64,000 nucleotides of DNA from JACKHO01 sp041398745 (lineage in GTDB: Bacteria; Planctomycetota; Planctomycetia; Planctomycetales; Planctomycetaceae): the NCBI GenBank assembly GCA_041398745.1, contig JAWKUB010000013.1, positions 1 to 64,000 of the forward strand. The letters are read 5' to 3'. Position numbers and translations under genes: made by a program. Position 1 is the stretch's first letter. Each line of letters opens with the position of its first letter. Below, one piece after another: positions 7,610-15,890 of the stretch. A model generated the notes under the pieces. It worked only from the letters and a program-made list of their open reading frames with translations, searched no databases and had not been told where the DNA came from.

Positions 7610-8518
7610 TTAGCAGGTGCCTACTTCTTCTTCCGTGGCAACGGACCGCTCTTCCGGCTGGCGGACATGGCTTAGCAGGAAGTCCGCGGCCTTCGATGCA
7701 GTGGCCGCAGCTTTGAAAATGAACCTCGTGTCGCCCTTCATGGCCTTGATCCAATGGGCGAGATATGCGGTGCAGTCATCCTTATCGCTGGCAGGCAGTC
7801 CAAGTTCGGCCAGCAGGAACGAAGCCCCCAGTTCGGCGACGAGTTCACCGAGGGCGTAGGCGTTCTCCTCTTTCGCACGGTCGAAACCGATGCGTGACTC
7901 GCTCCAATGGGTCATCTCATGGGCGAGGGTTTGGTAGTATGTCTCGCTCGACTCGAACTGGTGGCGGTGGGGCATCTGGATGGAGTCAATGCCCGGAGAG
8001 TAGAACGCACGGTTGCCGCCATGCCGCAAGTCGATCCCGGCAGCGGCGACCAGCCGGTCCATAGCCTCAAACTGCTCGAAGATCGTCTCGGACGGTTGGG
8101 CGAAGCCGATTCGGAACTGATCGAGGCCCGTGGTTTGCTCCACGTTGAATACGTTGAACGTCCGCATGACGAGGAACTTGTCTTCCACCTGCTCACCGCT
8201 TTCGTTCATTCGTTCCCGAGAGACCGGACGAAACAGGATCACCTGCACCGCCTTCTCCCCTTTCCTCACGCTGCCACCTGCTTGTTTGATTTGCTGAAAT
8301 GTGGAAAACCATTTGCTCTGATAGCCCCGCTGCATTGCCAGCACTTGGAGGAGCAACTGATTGATGCCGTTGTACGGCTTGCCGGTGCTGAGACTCGTCG
8401 CCAACCCAAGGCCGTTTGGATCAGCGGCCCACGGCTTACGCCATGCCGGGAGGCCACCGGCTTCGAGTGACTCGATGATCGTGTTCGTGATAGTGGTGCG
8501 GATGTCATTGGCGTTCAT
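7610..8518 (-). CDS. ardC: ArdC-like antirestriction protein
   Basis: 302 residues, start by GGAGACGACGACATG. N-terminal ArdC ssDNA-binding domain (about 5-130: TITNTIIESLEAGGLPAWRKPW, then NGINQLLL, KGEKAVQVILFRP) and C-terminal zincin-like metallopeptidase with HEMTHW (about residue 205) and a downstream ENAYALGELVAELGASFL glutamate. In the known family the protein binds single-stranded DNA and protects incoming conjugative DNA from restriction. It is the first gene of the minus-strand array and supports a conjugative or integrative origin. Confidence 0.92.
   Translation of the reverse strand: MNANDIRTTITNTIIESLEAGGLPAWRKPWAADPNGLGLATSLSTGKPYNGINQLLLQVLAMQRGYQSKWFSTFQQIKQAGGSVRKGEKAVQVILFRPVSRERMNESGEQVEDKFLVMRTFNVFNVEQTTGLDQFRIGFAQPSETIFEQFEAMDRLVAAAGIDLRHGGNRAFYSPGIDSIQMPHRHQFESSETYYQTLAHEMTHWSESRIGFDRAKEENAYALGELVAELGASFLLAELGLPASDKDDCTAYLAHWIKAMKGDTRFIFKAAATASKAADFLLSHVRQPEERSVATEEEVGTC
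7611..7623 (-). repeat. Array element copy 12 (overlaps a stop codon at its other end)
   Basis: Perfect copy. Here the TAA stop of the ArdC-like gene overlaps the opposite end of the element, so GGCACCTGC is translated as Gly-Thr-Cys. Confidence 0.9.
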
Positions 8519-8557
8519 GTCGTCGTCTCCGTGAGTGAGTGGTTCGTAACGACGACC

Positions 8558-8570
8558 TTGCAGGTGCCTA
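8558..8570 (-). repeat. Array element copy 13 (start of array)
   Basis: TTGCAGGTGCCTA, one change from consensus, 40 nt upstream of the first array gene. Because it has no array gene before it, this copy must act on the 5' side. Confidence 0.8.
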
Positions 8571-8619
8571 AGTCTCCTTGAGGAAAGGCGGATACATTTT
8601 TTGGATCAACGGCGGCGTA

Positions 8620-8633
8620 GCGAGGCACCTCGC
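8620..8633. promoter_or_regulatory. Palindromic operator-like site
   Basis: GCGAGGCACCTCGC, a perfect 6-bp inverted repeat around CA, in the divergent region between the ArdC-like gene and the plus-strand gene at 8687. It contains the GGCACCT core of the array element. Confidence 0.45.
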
Positions 8634-8686
8634 AGTAGGAAGGACGCAATCATTCGGCGATAATGACCCGGAGAAAGGATGTGGAA

Positions 8687-9775
8687 ATGAGCGAGCGAAT
8701 CGAGACGATCAAGGCATTTCACGAGTGCCGCAACTTCGGCACGGCGGAAAAGCTGCGCACTGCCCAGCGAAATGTCACCGCAGCCTATCGTTCCCTTTCA
8801 TCTGACGAGTGCGGCGCACTTGCTCGGTTCGCTGTCGAAAACGACAAAGGCAACATCCTTTCTCATCTCGCCTGTTTCCAGCCGGGCAGTCTTTCTGGTC
8901 TGCATCTCGAACTGGTGCAGAAGGGCGTGCTTTACCCTCCGGTGATCTTTCACGCTGCCGACGAGAAGGCGACCGCTCTGCTAATCAAGCAACTCGATAA
9001 AGGAGAATACGAGAACGCAAATCTGTCGCTGCTGGCTCTTGCTTGGGCCGACAATCCCGCTGTGCAACGAGCCTTCGACAGTTGGCAAGCTAATCCACCG
9101 TTTTGGTCCGATTTCCTTCACGTCCCGCCTCATGAATACGCCGACTCAGCGGGCTGGGAACTTACGGAGAACGGAGAAAGTCGAGGATTGATCCTCAACG
9201 AGTCCTACCCACTTGTTACGCACGAGCATCCCGATGCCGTCCCCAGCGCAGTTCAGACCAATGCTCCCAGCGAATCGTCGTGCCAGTGGTGCGGACGCAG
9301 AATGACTGCCCTTTTCGACTTTGACTTGAGCAATGCGTTGCTTGCCTCTTTCGGGATCGAAGGGAGTCGCCTGCGGATCGAGACCTGTGACGTGTGTACT
9401 TGCTACGGAATGGTCTTCACGCAGGTTGACTGGAGTGGAGGGACATCATGGCATCCGGCGAACATTCGTCCCGACTTCCTTCCTGATGATGCAGCCGACT
9501 GGGACTTTCCAAAGGCTGACGCATTGGTTCTGAGTGTCCAGCAGCGCCCCATCACCGAGTCTGCTGACCGAAACATGCCGATCTCGTTTTCACAGGTCGG
9601 TGGACATCCATCGTGGGAACAGGATGCCGAATACCCTCGCTGTCCTTCGTGCCAGCGGCGAATGGTCTTCATCGCTCAACTCAGCAACGAGGATTACGCC
9701 GCCGCCGAGGGCATCTACTACGCTTTCGTCTGTCGTGATTGTCGGGTAGCGGCGACCCACTACCAGCAGACCTGA
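8687..9775 (+). CDS. DUF1963/YwqG-like protein with extra Cys pairs
   Basis: 362 residues from MSERIETIKAFHECR (an in-frame ATG at 8663 is the alternative start). The C-terminal third carries ISFSQVGGHPSWEQ..YPRCPSCQRRMVFIAQL, the typical DUF1963 signature. Additional Cys pairs occur (CQWCGRR, CDVCTC, CPSCQRR, CRDC), suggesting bound metal. The N-terminal 170 residues are helical, with repeat-like helices. Function of the family is unknown; an intracellular role is likely, since no signal peptide is visible. Confidence 0.75.
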   Translation: MSERIETIKAFHECRNFGTAEKLRTAQRNVTAAYRSLSSDECGALARFAVENDKGNILSHLACFQPGSLSGLHLELVQKGVLYPPVIFHAADEKATALLIKQLDKGEYENANLSLLALAWADNPAVQRAFDSWQANPPFWSDFLHVPPHEYADSAGWELTENGESRGLILNESYPLVTHEHPDAVPSAVQTNAPSESSCQWCGRRMTALFDFDLSNALLASFGIEGSRLRIETCDVCTCYGMVFTQVDWSGGTSWHPANIRPDFLPDDAADWDFPKADALVLSVQQRPITESADRNMPISFSQVGGHPSWEQDAEYPRCPSCQRRMVFIAQLSNEDYAAAEGIYYAFVCRDCRVAATHYQQT

Positions 9776-9830
9776 AAAATCATCCAACATAAGTGGCGAG
9801 ATTCGTGGCACTTCCAAAGTAAATACCCCT

Positions 9831-10325
9831 ATGACCAACCTCGAAGACATCAAAAACACGCTCTGGCTCTACGCCACCCACCAGCAGCATCCATCTCAGG
9901 TGGATGAGGCACACACTGCGCTCGTGGTATTCGGCGATGTCGTCGTCGATGGGCTGATCTGGGCGCTTTATCAGGAAGACATCGACCTGAAGCTTCTCGC
10001 CCTCCAACTGCTCCAAGAACACTTTGCTGATGCTCAGCGTGCCTTGCCTGCCGTTCGTGCCCTCGTCTCTGACCACGAGGACCGGCTGGTGAGAGTGACG
10101 GCGATCAACACGCTTCACATCATGCGTGACCGGAGCGACGATCTGATTCCGCTGCTCACACCGAGGCTCGAATCAGAAGACGACTTCGAGTGGCTCTGTT
10201 CGGCGGCGAACTTGTGGCGCATCTGCCGCTCTGAAGATGCCTACGCCGTGTTGAGGCGGGAAGCGGCACGGGAGGGATCACCGATGGCAGAGATGGCTCA
10301 GGGGTATTTGGACAACGTGAACTGA
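9831..10325 (+). CDS. HEAT-like helical repeat protein
   Basis: 164 residues. Paired helices recur at 30-40 residue spacing (LKLLALQLLQEHFADAQRALPAVRALVSD, RLVRVTAINTLHIM, EWLCSAANLWRICRS), typical of HEAT-type repeats. Such folds bind proteins or nucleic acid. The last residues (SPMAEMAQGYLDNVN) recur in a short fragment downstream at 10959-11087, which suggests a former tandem paralog. Confidence 0.7.
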   Translation: MTNLEDIKNTLWLYATHQQHPSQVDEAHTALVVFGDVVVDGLIWALYQEDIDLKLLALQLLQEHFADAQRALPAVRALVSDHEDRLVRVTAINTLHIMRDRSDDLIPLLTPRLESEDDFEWLCSAANLWRICRSEDAYAVLRREAAREGSPMAEMAQGYLDNVN

Positions 10326-10340
10326 GGAGCATCGACTTCA

Positions 10341-10955
10341 ATGGGGGTTGACTTCGGCCTATTCAGACGCAAGCGTCGAGGAATATCGATAAGCGAAGTC
10401 TCGCTACCCGAGATTGAGGCACGCTTTGCTGCGACGGAATATCCTCGCTTTCTATCACAACTCGCACAGGACGCTGGTATCGGAGAAACTTGGGAACGGC
10501 ATCAGGACGCCAATTCCGCAGTAACAAAGGCACTCGTCGGTCAGGCTTCCGCCACATTTGATCCTGAGCGACCATTCGGTCCAACCAAGAAAGAGCAGCG
10601 GCGAGCCAATAAGCAGAGGAAGAAAGAGAGGCGTGAAGGAAAGATATCAACAGAAACAGATCACCAACTCGAAGAAATGAAAGAACTGAGGCAAAGAGTC
10701 GAGGAAACGAGAAAGGCAATCGAGGAACTTTCAGCCAAAGAACCATTGGTGGAATTTCTACTCGCCCGAAGAGACTGGGGCGAGTTCGACTCCGAAGCGT
10801 GTCGGAGAATCGGCCCTCGTATCAGGTATATTGCCGAAGGTTGGGAACCTGCGGGCCGTGGCTGCGTCGGCTGGCGAGAGAAAGCACTTGAGATCGCAGC
10901 GGCAATGGAGATCGCAGCCCAACACAGTGACGTGTGGTTTGGTATATCAGGATGA
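10341..10955 (+). CDS. Coiled-coil hypothetical protein (204 aa)
   Basis: 204 residues. A basic stretch KKEQRRANKQRKKERREGK (about 85-103) is followed by a heptad-like segment HQLEEMKELRQRVEETRKAIEELSA. N-terminal FRRKRRGISISEVSLPEIEARF looks like a small domain of its own. Starts 15 nt after the HEAT-like gene, so probably co-transcribed. No family recognised. Confidence 0.65.
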   Translation: MGVDFGLFRRKRRGISISEVSLPEIEARFAATEYPRFLSQLAQDAGIGETWERHQDANSAVTKALVGQASATFDPERPFGPTKKEQRRANKQRKKERREGKISTETDHQLEEMKELRQRVEETRKAIEELSAKEPLVEFLLARRDWGEFDSEACRRIGPRIRYIAEGWEPAGRGCVGWREKALEIAAAMEIAAQHSDVWFGISG

Positions 10956-10958
10956 GAC

Positions 10959-11087
10959 ATGTGTGATCGGACTGAACTCAAAATAAGCTTTAAAGATGCC
11001 TTTGGCTTCCTCGGGTCAGAGGCGGCTCGGAACCGATTGCCAATGGCTGAGATGGCTCAGGGGTATCTTGAGGAGGCCGAAGCATGA
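10959..11087 (+). pseudogene. Remnant of a HEAT-like paralog (42 codons)
   Basis: A short open frame whose last 20 residues (SEAARNRLPMAEMAQGYLEE) match the end of the protein at 9831-10325 (REAAREGSPMAEMAQGYLD). The N-terminal half does not match. Best read as the leftover 3' end of a deleted second copy joined to new sequence. Confidence 0.55.
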
Positions 11088-11103
11088 GTTGGAAGGATCG
11101 GTG

Positions 11104-11550
11104 ATGAATGAGTCAGTTCGACAGCAAGTGAGGCTGATCGTTCAATGGAGCGTCATTACCTTTGTTGTCGTCAATGCCTTTTCATGGAATCCCGGTTGGG
11201 GAGGGCGCAATGACCGCAAACCGGGGAGAGAAGTTGAAAGGTATTTAGGATGGCCTGCCTGCTACTATTGCGATCTCTGGCGATCCGATCATTCGCATGA
11301 AATCGCTCTGCCTCTGTACTTCCCTCCAGTCCCGCTTAGTCGAGAAATGTCTTTTGTGTACCACTCTTTCTCTTTAATGGCCCTGCTGATGAATGTGGCT
11401 CTGGTGATCTGTGGAGCCGTCATCGTTGTTATTTTGGTGCAGGCCGAACACGGTGTGAGAAAGAAGTGGATGAAGCCAGTGTGTATCGGTCTGGCGATTA
11501 TTGGTGGTCTCATCATGATGTTTGGCGACAAGTTCAGCACCCATCTTTAA
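11104..11550 (+). CDS. Small membrane protein (148 aa)
   Basis: 148 residues from MNESVRQQVRLIVQW; ATG chosen with GGAAGGATCGGTG upstream. Three hydrophobic segments are visible: VQWSVITFVVVNAF (about 13-28), MALLMNVALVICGAVIVVIL (about 95-118) and VCIGLAIIGGLIMMF (about 127-143). Between the first two lies a 65-residue loop with YYCDLW. Likely inner-membrane; function unknown. Confidence 0.65.
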   Translation: MNESVRQQVRLIVQWSVITFVVVNAFSWNPGWGGRNDRKPGREVERYLGWPACYYCDLWRSDHSHEIALPLYFPPVPLSREMSFVYHSFSLMALLMNVALVICGAVIVVILVQAEHGVRKKWMKPVCIGLAIIGGLIMMFGDKFSTHL

Positions 11551-11568
11551 TTTGAAACAACGGGCATC

Positions 11569-12081
11569 ATGATTCTGCGACCCTCACAGAAGCTCAACAC
11601 GAAGATCAACGCAGGCAAGCTCGCCGAGATGCAGCTTGATGCGAACCCCTGTGCCGACTGGTCGTGTCACGTCTTCACGGCTGACCGCACGCAATACATC
11701 CTGCTGAGCAACACGGCGTCCTTGTACTCGTGCGTGATGTTCGGCAAAGGAATCACCAACGACAGCCGGTTCATCGAACGTGCCCTAAGCACGATTCGAG
11801 AGTTCATGGAGGACGACGGGCAGGCTTTCGCTTACCAAAAGTTCATCGCACCGGCATCTGCGACGGTCAGTTTCGCCAAAGCGCTAAACCGCAAGGTCAC
11901 GGGGTCGATAAACGAACTGGTGATAGCGGCGACTCACTCACTCGAATCCGGCGAAGTCGCTCCACATGACGTGGGCTTTGACTTGAACGATCTTCTGCTG
12001 TCGGCAATCGCCTCGGAGGAGGATCGAGGTTACGGAAGGCCGAAGGAAGCCTTCAAGCGGCTGTCGGTGGAGAACGAATGA
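11569..12081 (+). CDS. DUF6933-like hypothetical protein
   Basis: 170 residues. The opening ILRPSQKLNTKIN, the strand ADRTQYILLSNTASLYSCVM and a helical C-terminus resemble, from memory, DUF6933-type proteins; the assignment is tentative. It overlaps the following acetyltransferase gene by ATGA, implying translational coupling. Confidence 0.65.
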   Translation: MILRPSQKLNTKINAGKLAEMQLDANPCADWSCHVFTADRTQYILLSNTASLYSCVMFGKGITNDSRFIERALSTIREFMEDDGQAFAYQKFIAPASATVSFAKALNRKVTGSINELVIAATHSLESGEVAPHDVGFDLNDLLLSAIASEEDRGYGRPKEAFKRLSVENE

Positions 12082-12590
12082 GCGTTGCAATTCGACCAGA
12101 AGCCGAGCAAGACCGAGAGGCGATCTGGAACGTCAATCAGGCGGCATTTGAAGGAGACGACGAGGCAAACCTTGTCGATGCTTTGCGTGACGGTGGCTTC
12201 GTGGAAGTCTCGCTCGTGGCCGAAGTGGACGGCAAGATCGTCGGCCACATCCTGTTCAGCCGAGTGGCCATCATTACAAATGTTGGAACGGTGGACGCAC
12301 TGTCGCTTGCTCCAATGGCTGTGTTGCCGAGCCACCAACGGCAAGGCATCGGCAGCAGTCTCGTTGAGGCAGGACTGGAAGCCTGCCGAGAAGCTGGCCA
12401 TAGAATCGTGGTCGTTCTGGGCCATCCAGAGTTTTACCCTCGATTCGTGTTTTCGGCAGAACTGGCTCGGCCACTGGAGTCACCGTTCGGCGGCAGCGAG
12501 GCATGGATGGCTCTGGAGCTTGAACCGGGTGCGCTGGGTGAAGTGGAAGGCCGAGTCGAGTTCTCGCTGCCTTTCAGGGCGTTGGAGTAG
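12078..12590 (+). CDS. GNAT-family N-acetyltransferase (YhbS-like)
   Basis: 170 residues. GNAT core: VSLVAEVDGKIVGHILFS (strands 2-4), the acetyl-CoA pyrophosphate loop in AVLPSHQRQGIGSSLVEAGLE (Q/RxxGxG/A) and IVVVLGHPEFYPRFVF, the last being typical of YhbS-type enzymes. Transfers an acetyl group from acetyl-CoA to a small molecule or protein amine; substrate unknown. Coupled to the preceding gene by ATGA. Confidence 0.88.
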   Translation: MSVAIRPEAEQDREAIWNVNQAAFEGDDEANLVDALRDGGFVEVSLVAEVDGKIVGHILFSRVAIITNVGTVDALSLAPMAVLPSHQRQGIGSSLVEAGLEACREAGHRIVVVLGHPEFYPRFVFSAELARPLESPFGGSEAWMALELEPGALGEVEGRVEFSLPFRALE

Positions 12591-12595
12591 TCCCC

Positions 12596-12967
12596 TTATC
12601 GCTTTAGATCGACAAACACATCTTGCTCTTGTTCGCAGCCACAGGCGTTGCAGCGATACGCAACCCGGTAATGGTCGAAGTTAAACTTCACGTTGCCATG
12701 CAGGAACTCACAACTGGTTTCCTTCATCGCTCGCCGCTTTCCGCACTTTCTGCAACGGGTTCCAGACAGCGACTTCGAGCCTCCGACCGCCCGGCTGAAT
12801 TTCACGACGAGAACAATCCCACCGATCACAAGCAGCAGGAGCCAGCAAACCGCCACGATCAGCAGCCACCACACGACACTGCGAAAGAAGGGGAACAAGA
12901 TCGCAGCGAATAAGATGGCAAGGATCGTGCTGGCCGTCGCCACCAAGTAGAGGCGATCCTTGTTCAT
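12596..12967 (-). CDS. Two-TM membrane protein with zinc ribbon
   Basis: 123 residues. Two adjacent hydrophobic segments (LVATASTILAILFAAILFPFF about 7-28, WWLLIVAVCWLLLLVIGGIVLVV about 33-55) are followed by a cytosolic-looking zinc ribbon with CRKCGKRRAM and CNACGCEQEQ pairs. Function unknown. Its start overlaps the stop of the DUF2256 gene by ATGA. Confidence 0.75.
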   Translation of the reverse strand: MNKDRLYLVATASTILAILFAAILFPFFRSVVWWLLIVAVCWLLLLVIGGIVLVVKFSRAVGGSKSLSGTRCRKCGKRRAMKETSCEFLHGNVKFNFDHYRVAYRCNACGCEQEQDVFVDLKR

Positions 12968-13119
12968 GAATCGGTCGCCTTCGTTTCACGGTTCTTCCGA
13001 CACTTCTCGCTGCAATACTTCACCTCTTCCCAGACCTTCTCCCACTTCTTGCGCCACGAGAACGGCCTTCCGCAGACCACGCATGTTTTCTCAGGCAGGT
13101 TGGGCTTCTTGTGGGGCAT
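12964..13119 (-). CDS. DUF2256 small zinc-finger protein
   Basis: 51 residues beginning MPHKKPNLPEKTCVVCGRPF and continuing with W-rich KKWEKVWEEVKYCSEKCRKN. The CxxC...CxxxC pattern and length match DUF2256. Four cysteines probably bind zinc. Overlaps the next gene (12967) by ATGA. Confidence 0.85.
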   Translation of the reverse strand: MPHKKPNLPEKTCVVCGRPFSWRKKWEKVWEEVKYCSEKCRKNRETKATDS

Positions 13120-13125
13120 GACGAT

Positions 13126-13614
13126 TTACTCGTTTGGCACCTTGACCTCGCCCCCGTATCGAGACGCAGCTTCGAGCAGCCGCAATCGCAGTAGATCAAA
13201 TCCCGTTTGTTCGTGGACTTTCTCGGAATCAAACGTGAATCCGTACTTGGAGTAGAACGCACGTCCAACCGTGTTTGCTTTGAACACTTCCACGACGAGT
13301 TCACCCCGAAGTTCCTTCGCCTTGTCCATCAGTCGTCGCCCGACGCCCATTCTCTGGTGGCTGGCATGAACAAAGATGGCTCCCACTTCATTCCCGAGCA
13401 GTGCCACAAAGCCAACGACTCGTCCTTCGTCTTCAAACACCCATGTCTCGGCATTCGGGAGGTAGAGATTGGGAATGTTCTGTCGCTCCAAAGCAAGAAA
13501 CTCTGGCGATAGAAATGGGTGGGCAATCTCTGAAGCAGCAGCCCAAGCCGCCAAGAGATCATCCAAATCCCGGTCTTCGTATGGTCGAATTACGCCCGAC
13601 GTGTCCTCAATCAT
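13126..13614 (-). CDS. GNAT-family N-acetyltransferase with cupin-like tail
   Basis: 162 residues. GNAT signatures: WVFEDEGRVVGFVALL, the acetyl-CoA loop HQRMGVGRRLMDKAKEL and ANTVGRAFYSKYGF. The last 16 residues (LEAASRYGGEVKVPNE) closely resemble the end of the neighbouring cupin (LEAAPRYGVEIKVPHHD), which is unusual for a GNAT enzyme. Overlaps the cupin gene by 8 nt on the same strand. Confidence 0.85.
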   Translation of the reverse strand: MIEDTSGVIRPYEDRDLDDLLAAWAAASEIAHPFLSPEFLALERQNIPNLYLPNAETWVFEDEGRVVGFVALLGNEVGAIFVHASHQRMGVGRRLMDKAKELRGELVVEVFKANTVGRAFYSKYGFTFDSEKVHEQTGFDLLRLRLLEAASRYGGEVKVPNE

Positions 13615-14092
13615 GATGCGGCACTTTAATCTCGACGCCGTATCGGGGTGCAGCTTCGAGCAGTTTCTCGATGTCGGCCTGACTCGGCGGCGGTGCGGTT
13701 GTGGCGTCGTCGGTGAGCGGTTGTCCCACCTCGAAGAACATCCGTTCCAATCCGGCAGGTGCGACGGAGATCAAGAGACGGGCTGTTTTGTCGCTTTCGT
13801 TCTTGAAGCAGTGCAAGCTGCCGACCGGCATGTTCAGGAACGTGCCTTCACCAGCGACGATTCGTTCTTCGCCCAGTTGGAACGTCATCTCGCCTTCGAG
13901 GACAAGAAAAGACTCTTCCTCTCGGCTGTGGATGTGCGGAGGTGGACCGATGCCGGGAGGCACGATGGCCTCGAACATGGCGTATTTGCCGTCAGTGTCC
14001 TCGCCCGTTGCGAGAAATCGATACACGTCACCGACAATGCCGATGCGACGGCCTTCGTTCGGCTTTCGGATGGTCGCTGGGTGGTTCATCAT
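13607..14092 (-). CDS. Cupin-domain protein
   Basis: 161 residues with one beta-barrel cupin domain. Motif 1 GPPPHIHSREEESFLVLEGE supplies two His and a Glu; motif 2 LNMPVGSLHCFKN supplies the second His. The set (HxH..E..H) is the usual mononuclear metal site of dioxygenase or isomerase-like cupins. Substrate not predictable. Ends with an APRYGVEI tail often seen in such cupins. Confidence 0.88.
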   Translation of the reverse strand: MMNHPATIRKPNEGRRIGIVGDVYRFLATGEDTDGKYAMFEAIVPPGIGPPPHIHSREEESFLVLEGEMTFQLGEERIVAGEGTFLNMPVGSLHCFKNESDKTARLLISVAPAGLERMFFEVGQPLTDDATTAPPPSQADIEKLLEAAPRYGVEIKVPHHD

Positions 14093-14481
14093 TCCCTTCC
14101 AAGGTTGTCGTAACAGTCCAGAAGTTTGCGTCCGACATCATGCGGCACGCCGAGAACTGCCAAGTCCTCGACGCCGGTGGAAATGGAGATCAGGGCGGCA
14201 AGCAACTTCTTCTCGTCATCGTCAGGCCGCAATTCGTCGCCGAGGTGTTCTTCTTGGTAGGCGATCCATGCGGCGGTGACGCTGCACCAGATGGCGACTT
14301 CATCAGCGGGGTTCGCATCCCGCATGAAACTGATCTCGAATTGCTCCAGCGAGTTGCTGACGTAATTGCCGATCACGTCGAAGACCGTTCGAATCTGTTC
14401 GAGCATCTCAGGCGGGAGCGTTTCGTTGCGGATCGGCCCCGGGCGCAGATTCTTGGGATCGATTGGTTCAGGATCAGTCAT
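14089..14481 (-). CDS. Hypothetical protein (130 aa)
   Basis: 130 residues from MTDPEPIDPKNLRPGPIRNE. Helical core LPPEMLEQIRTVFDVIGNYVSNSLEQFEISFMRD and WCSVTAAWIAYQEEHLG. I recall similar uncharacterised planctomycete proteins but no function. The start overlaps the stop of the upstream hydrolase-protease gene by ATGA, so it is the distal gene of that operon. Confidence 0.65.
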   Translation of the reverse strand: MTDPEPIDPKNLRPGPIRNETLPPEMLEQIRTVFDVIGNYVSNSLEQFEISFMRDANPADEVAIWCSVTAAWIAYQEEHLGDELRPDDDEKKLLAALISISTGVEDLAVLGVPHDVGRKLLDCYDNLGRE

Positions 14482-15890
14482 TTTTGGGGAGTCCAAATTG
14501 CCGGTGACTGAGGATAGACGAGTTTCATCGGCTCCCGTGTTTCTGGAAAGTTCAGCACCAAAAAAGCAAGTGCCAGATCGATCCATGTTCCGGCAACTCG
14601 GCTTGCCGCTTCATCATAACTATGCTCAATGGCAATCAGCTTGCAATCGTTGACGCCACATTCCGAAAGTCGCTTGTTCTTCTTCCTGTCGGCAATAAAC
14701 CAGATACCGCATCCACTGATTCCCTCAATCCCCTTATGGTCAGGCAAATCAGTTTCCTCGCCAGTTGTTCCTGACACGGCCTTTTGCGACATATTCACAA
14801 CGATGTGCATATTTGGTGAGTATTGAAGTTTGTCGTGCTTCCATTCGCTGAGTCGCTTCGTAGAAAGGAACTTGAGCGATTCAGCCTTGATTGAGTGAGG
14901 AGCATTCCACTTCTCGACAACAAACTCAGCCCCCGCCCTCGGGTAGCCCACGATCAGGAAGAATCCGTCTGATCCTCGGCAATCCGCTGGCATCTCCTGT
15001 AAGGACAAAGGTGTATGACGTTTTAGCAGTTTGTTCGCCGTTTCATCGAGCAATCGTATCGCCGCAATGTCCAGAGTTGATGGGTCAGAAACAGCGATTT
15101 CATCCTTGGTGATTGGAATTGGAAGATTGTTTTCGTCGTCTAGCGAAACATACAAGTACATATCATTGGCGATCAAATCGTCGATATGGTGAGCGGCGGT
15201 CAGGATGTAGTGCTTACCAGCGATCCGAACAAACACGCCTGTCCTATCCTTTGCGATGATGCCGTTCTCATGTGTGTTCGTCTTGACATCCTTTTCCAGA
15301 TGGAAGAATGGAATCGTCCTCCTCTCGATCCACGGCACGATCTCGTTGTGGACAGAGGAAATAAACGCATGGTATTCGGAATCTTGCGGTGAAGGAGTCG
15401 CTTTTGATGGTATGCCTGAGTTGAACGACTTCGCAAAATGCTCACACGCCTTCAGCATCGCCTTGAGTGGTTCTGGATCGGCGAGTCGGTGATCGTCGCC
15501 GACTTCAATGAGCGTCTCGGGTGGTAGGCCGCTCTGGGCGACGAGTTCCTCGGAGTCGGCGAAGGGAATCACGTCGTCTTTGCGTGAGTGCAGGATCGCT
15601 GAATTCGGCTTGAGCTTCTTCACCGTTCCCCAGTTCTTCCAAGCCGGGCACAACAGGACGAGCGGCGTGTTTCCGCTGTCGATGTTCATGGCGATTGCGC
15701 CGCCACGAGAAGAGCCGACGATCACGTCGGGCTGGTGCTGATCGAACACGGCTTGAGCGGTGCGGATAGCGGCGTCGAAGTCGTCGTCATTCAGGGACGG
15801 ATTCAGGACGGTATGGCCGTGGTCTTTCAGGAAGGTCGGTTTGACGCCGCCCGGAACGCTGTGCCAGCCGTGGAGGAAGAGAATTCTCAC
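14478..15890 (-). CDS. Alpha/beta-hydrolase fused to trypsin-like protease
   Basis: 470 residues. Residues 1-155 are a small alpha/beta-hydrolase: LFLHGWHSVPGG, nucleophile elbow VGSSRGG (Ser about 60), acid in SRKDDVIPF and His in GDDHRLADPEPL. Residues about 200-450 look like a chymotrypsin-fold protease: GKHYILTAAHHIDD (His), STLDIAAIRL (Asp) and GISGCGIWFI (Ser, G-x-S-G). Both triads appear complete. The start overlaps the stop of the double-helicase gene by ATGA. In defence loci proteases often act as effectors set off by a sensor; the sensor here would be the helicase partner (inference). Confidence 0.75.
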   Translation of the reverse strand: MRILFLHGWHSVPGGVKPTFLKDHGHTVLNPSLNDDDFDAAIRTAQAVFDQHQPDVIVGSSRGGAIAMNIDSGNTPLVLLCPAWKNWGTVKKLKPNSAILHSRKDDVIPFADSEELVAQSGLPPETLIEVGDDHRLADPEPLKAMLKACEHFAKSFNSGIPSKATPSPQDSEYHAFISSVHNEIVPWIERRTIPFFHLEKDVKTNTHENGIIAKDRTGVFVRIAGKHYILTAAHHIDDLIANDMYLYVSLDDENNLPIPITKDEIAVSDPSTLDIAAIRLLDETANKLLKRHTPLSLQEMPADCRGSDGFFLIVGYPRAGAEFVVEKWNAPHSIKAESLKFLSTKRLSEWKHDKLQYSPNMHIVVNMSQKAVSGTTGEETDLPDHKGIEGISGCGIWFIADRKKNKRLSECGVNDCKLIAIEHSYDEAASRVAGTWIDLALAFLVLNFPETREPMKLVYPQSPAIWTPQK

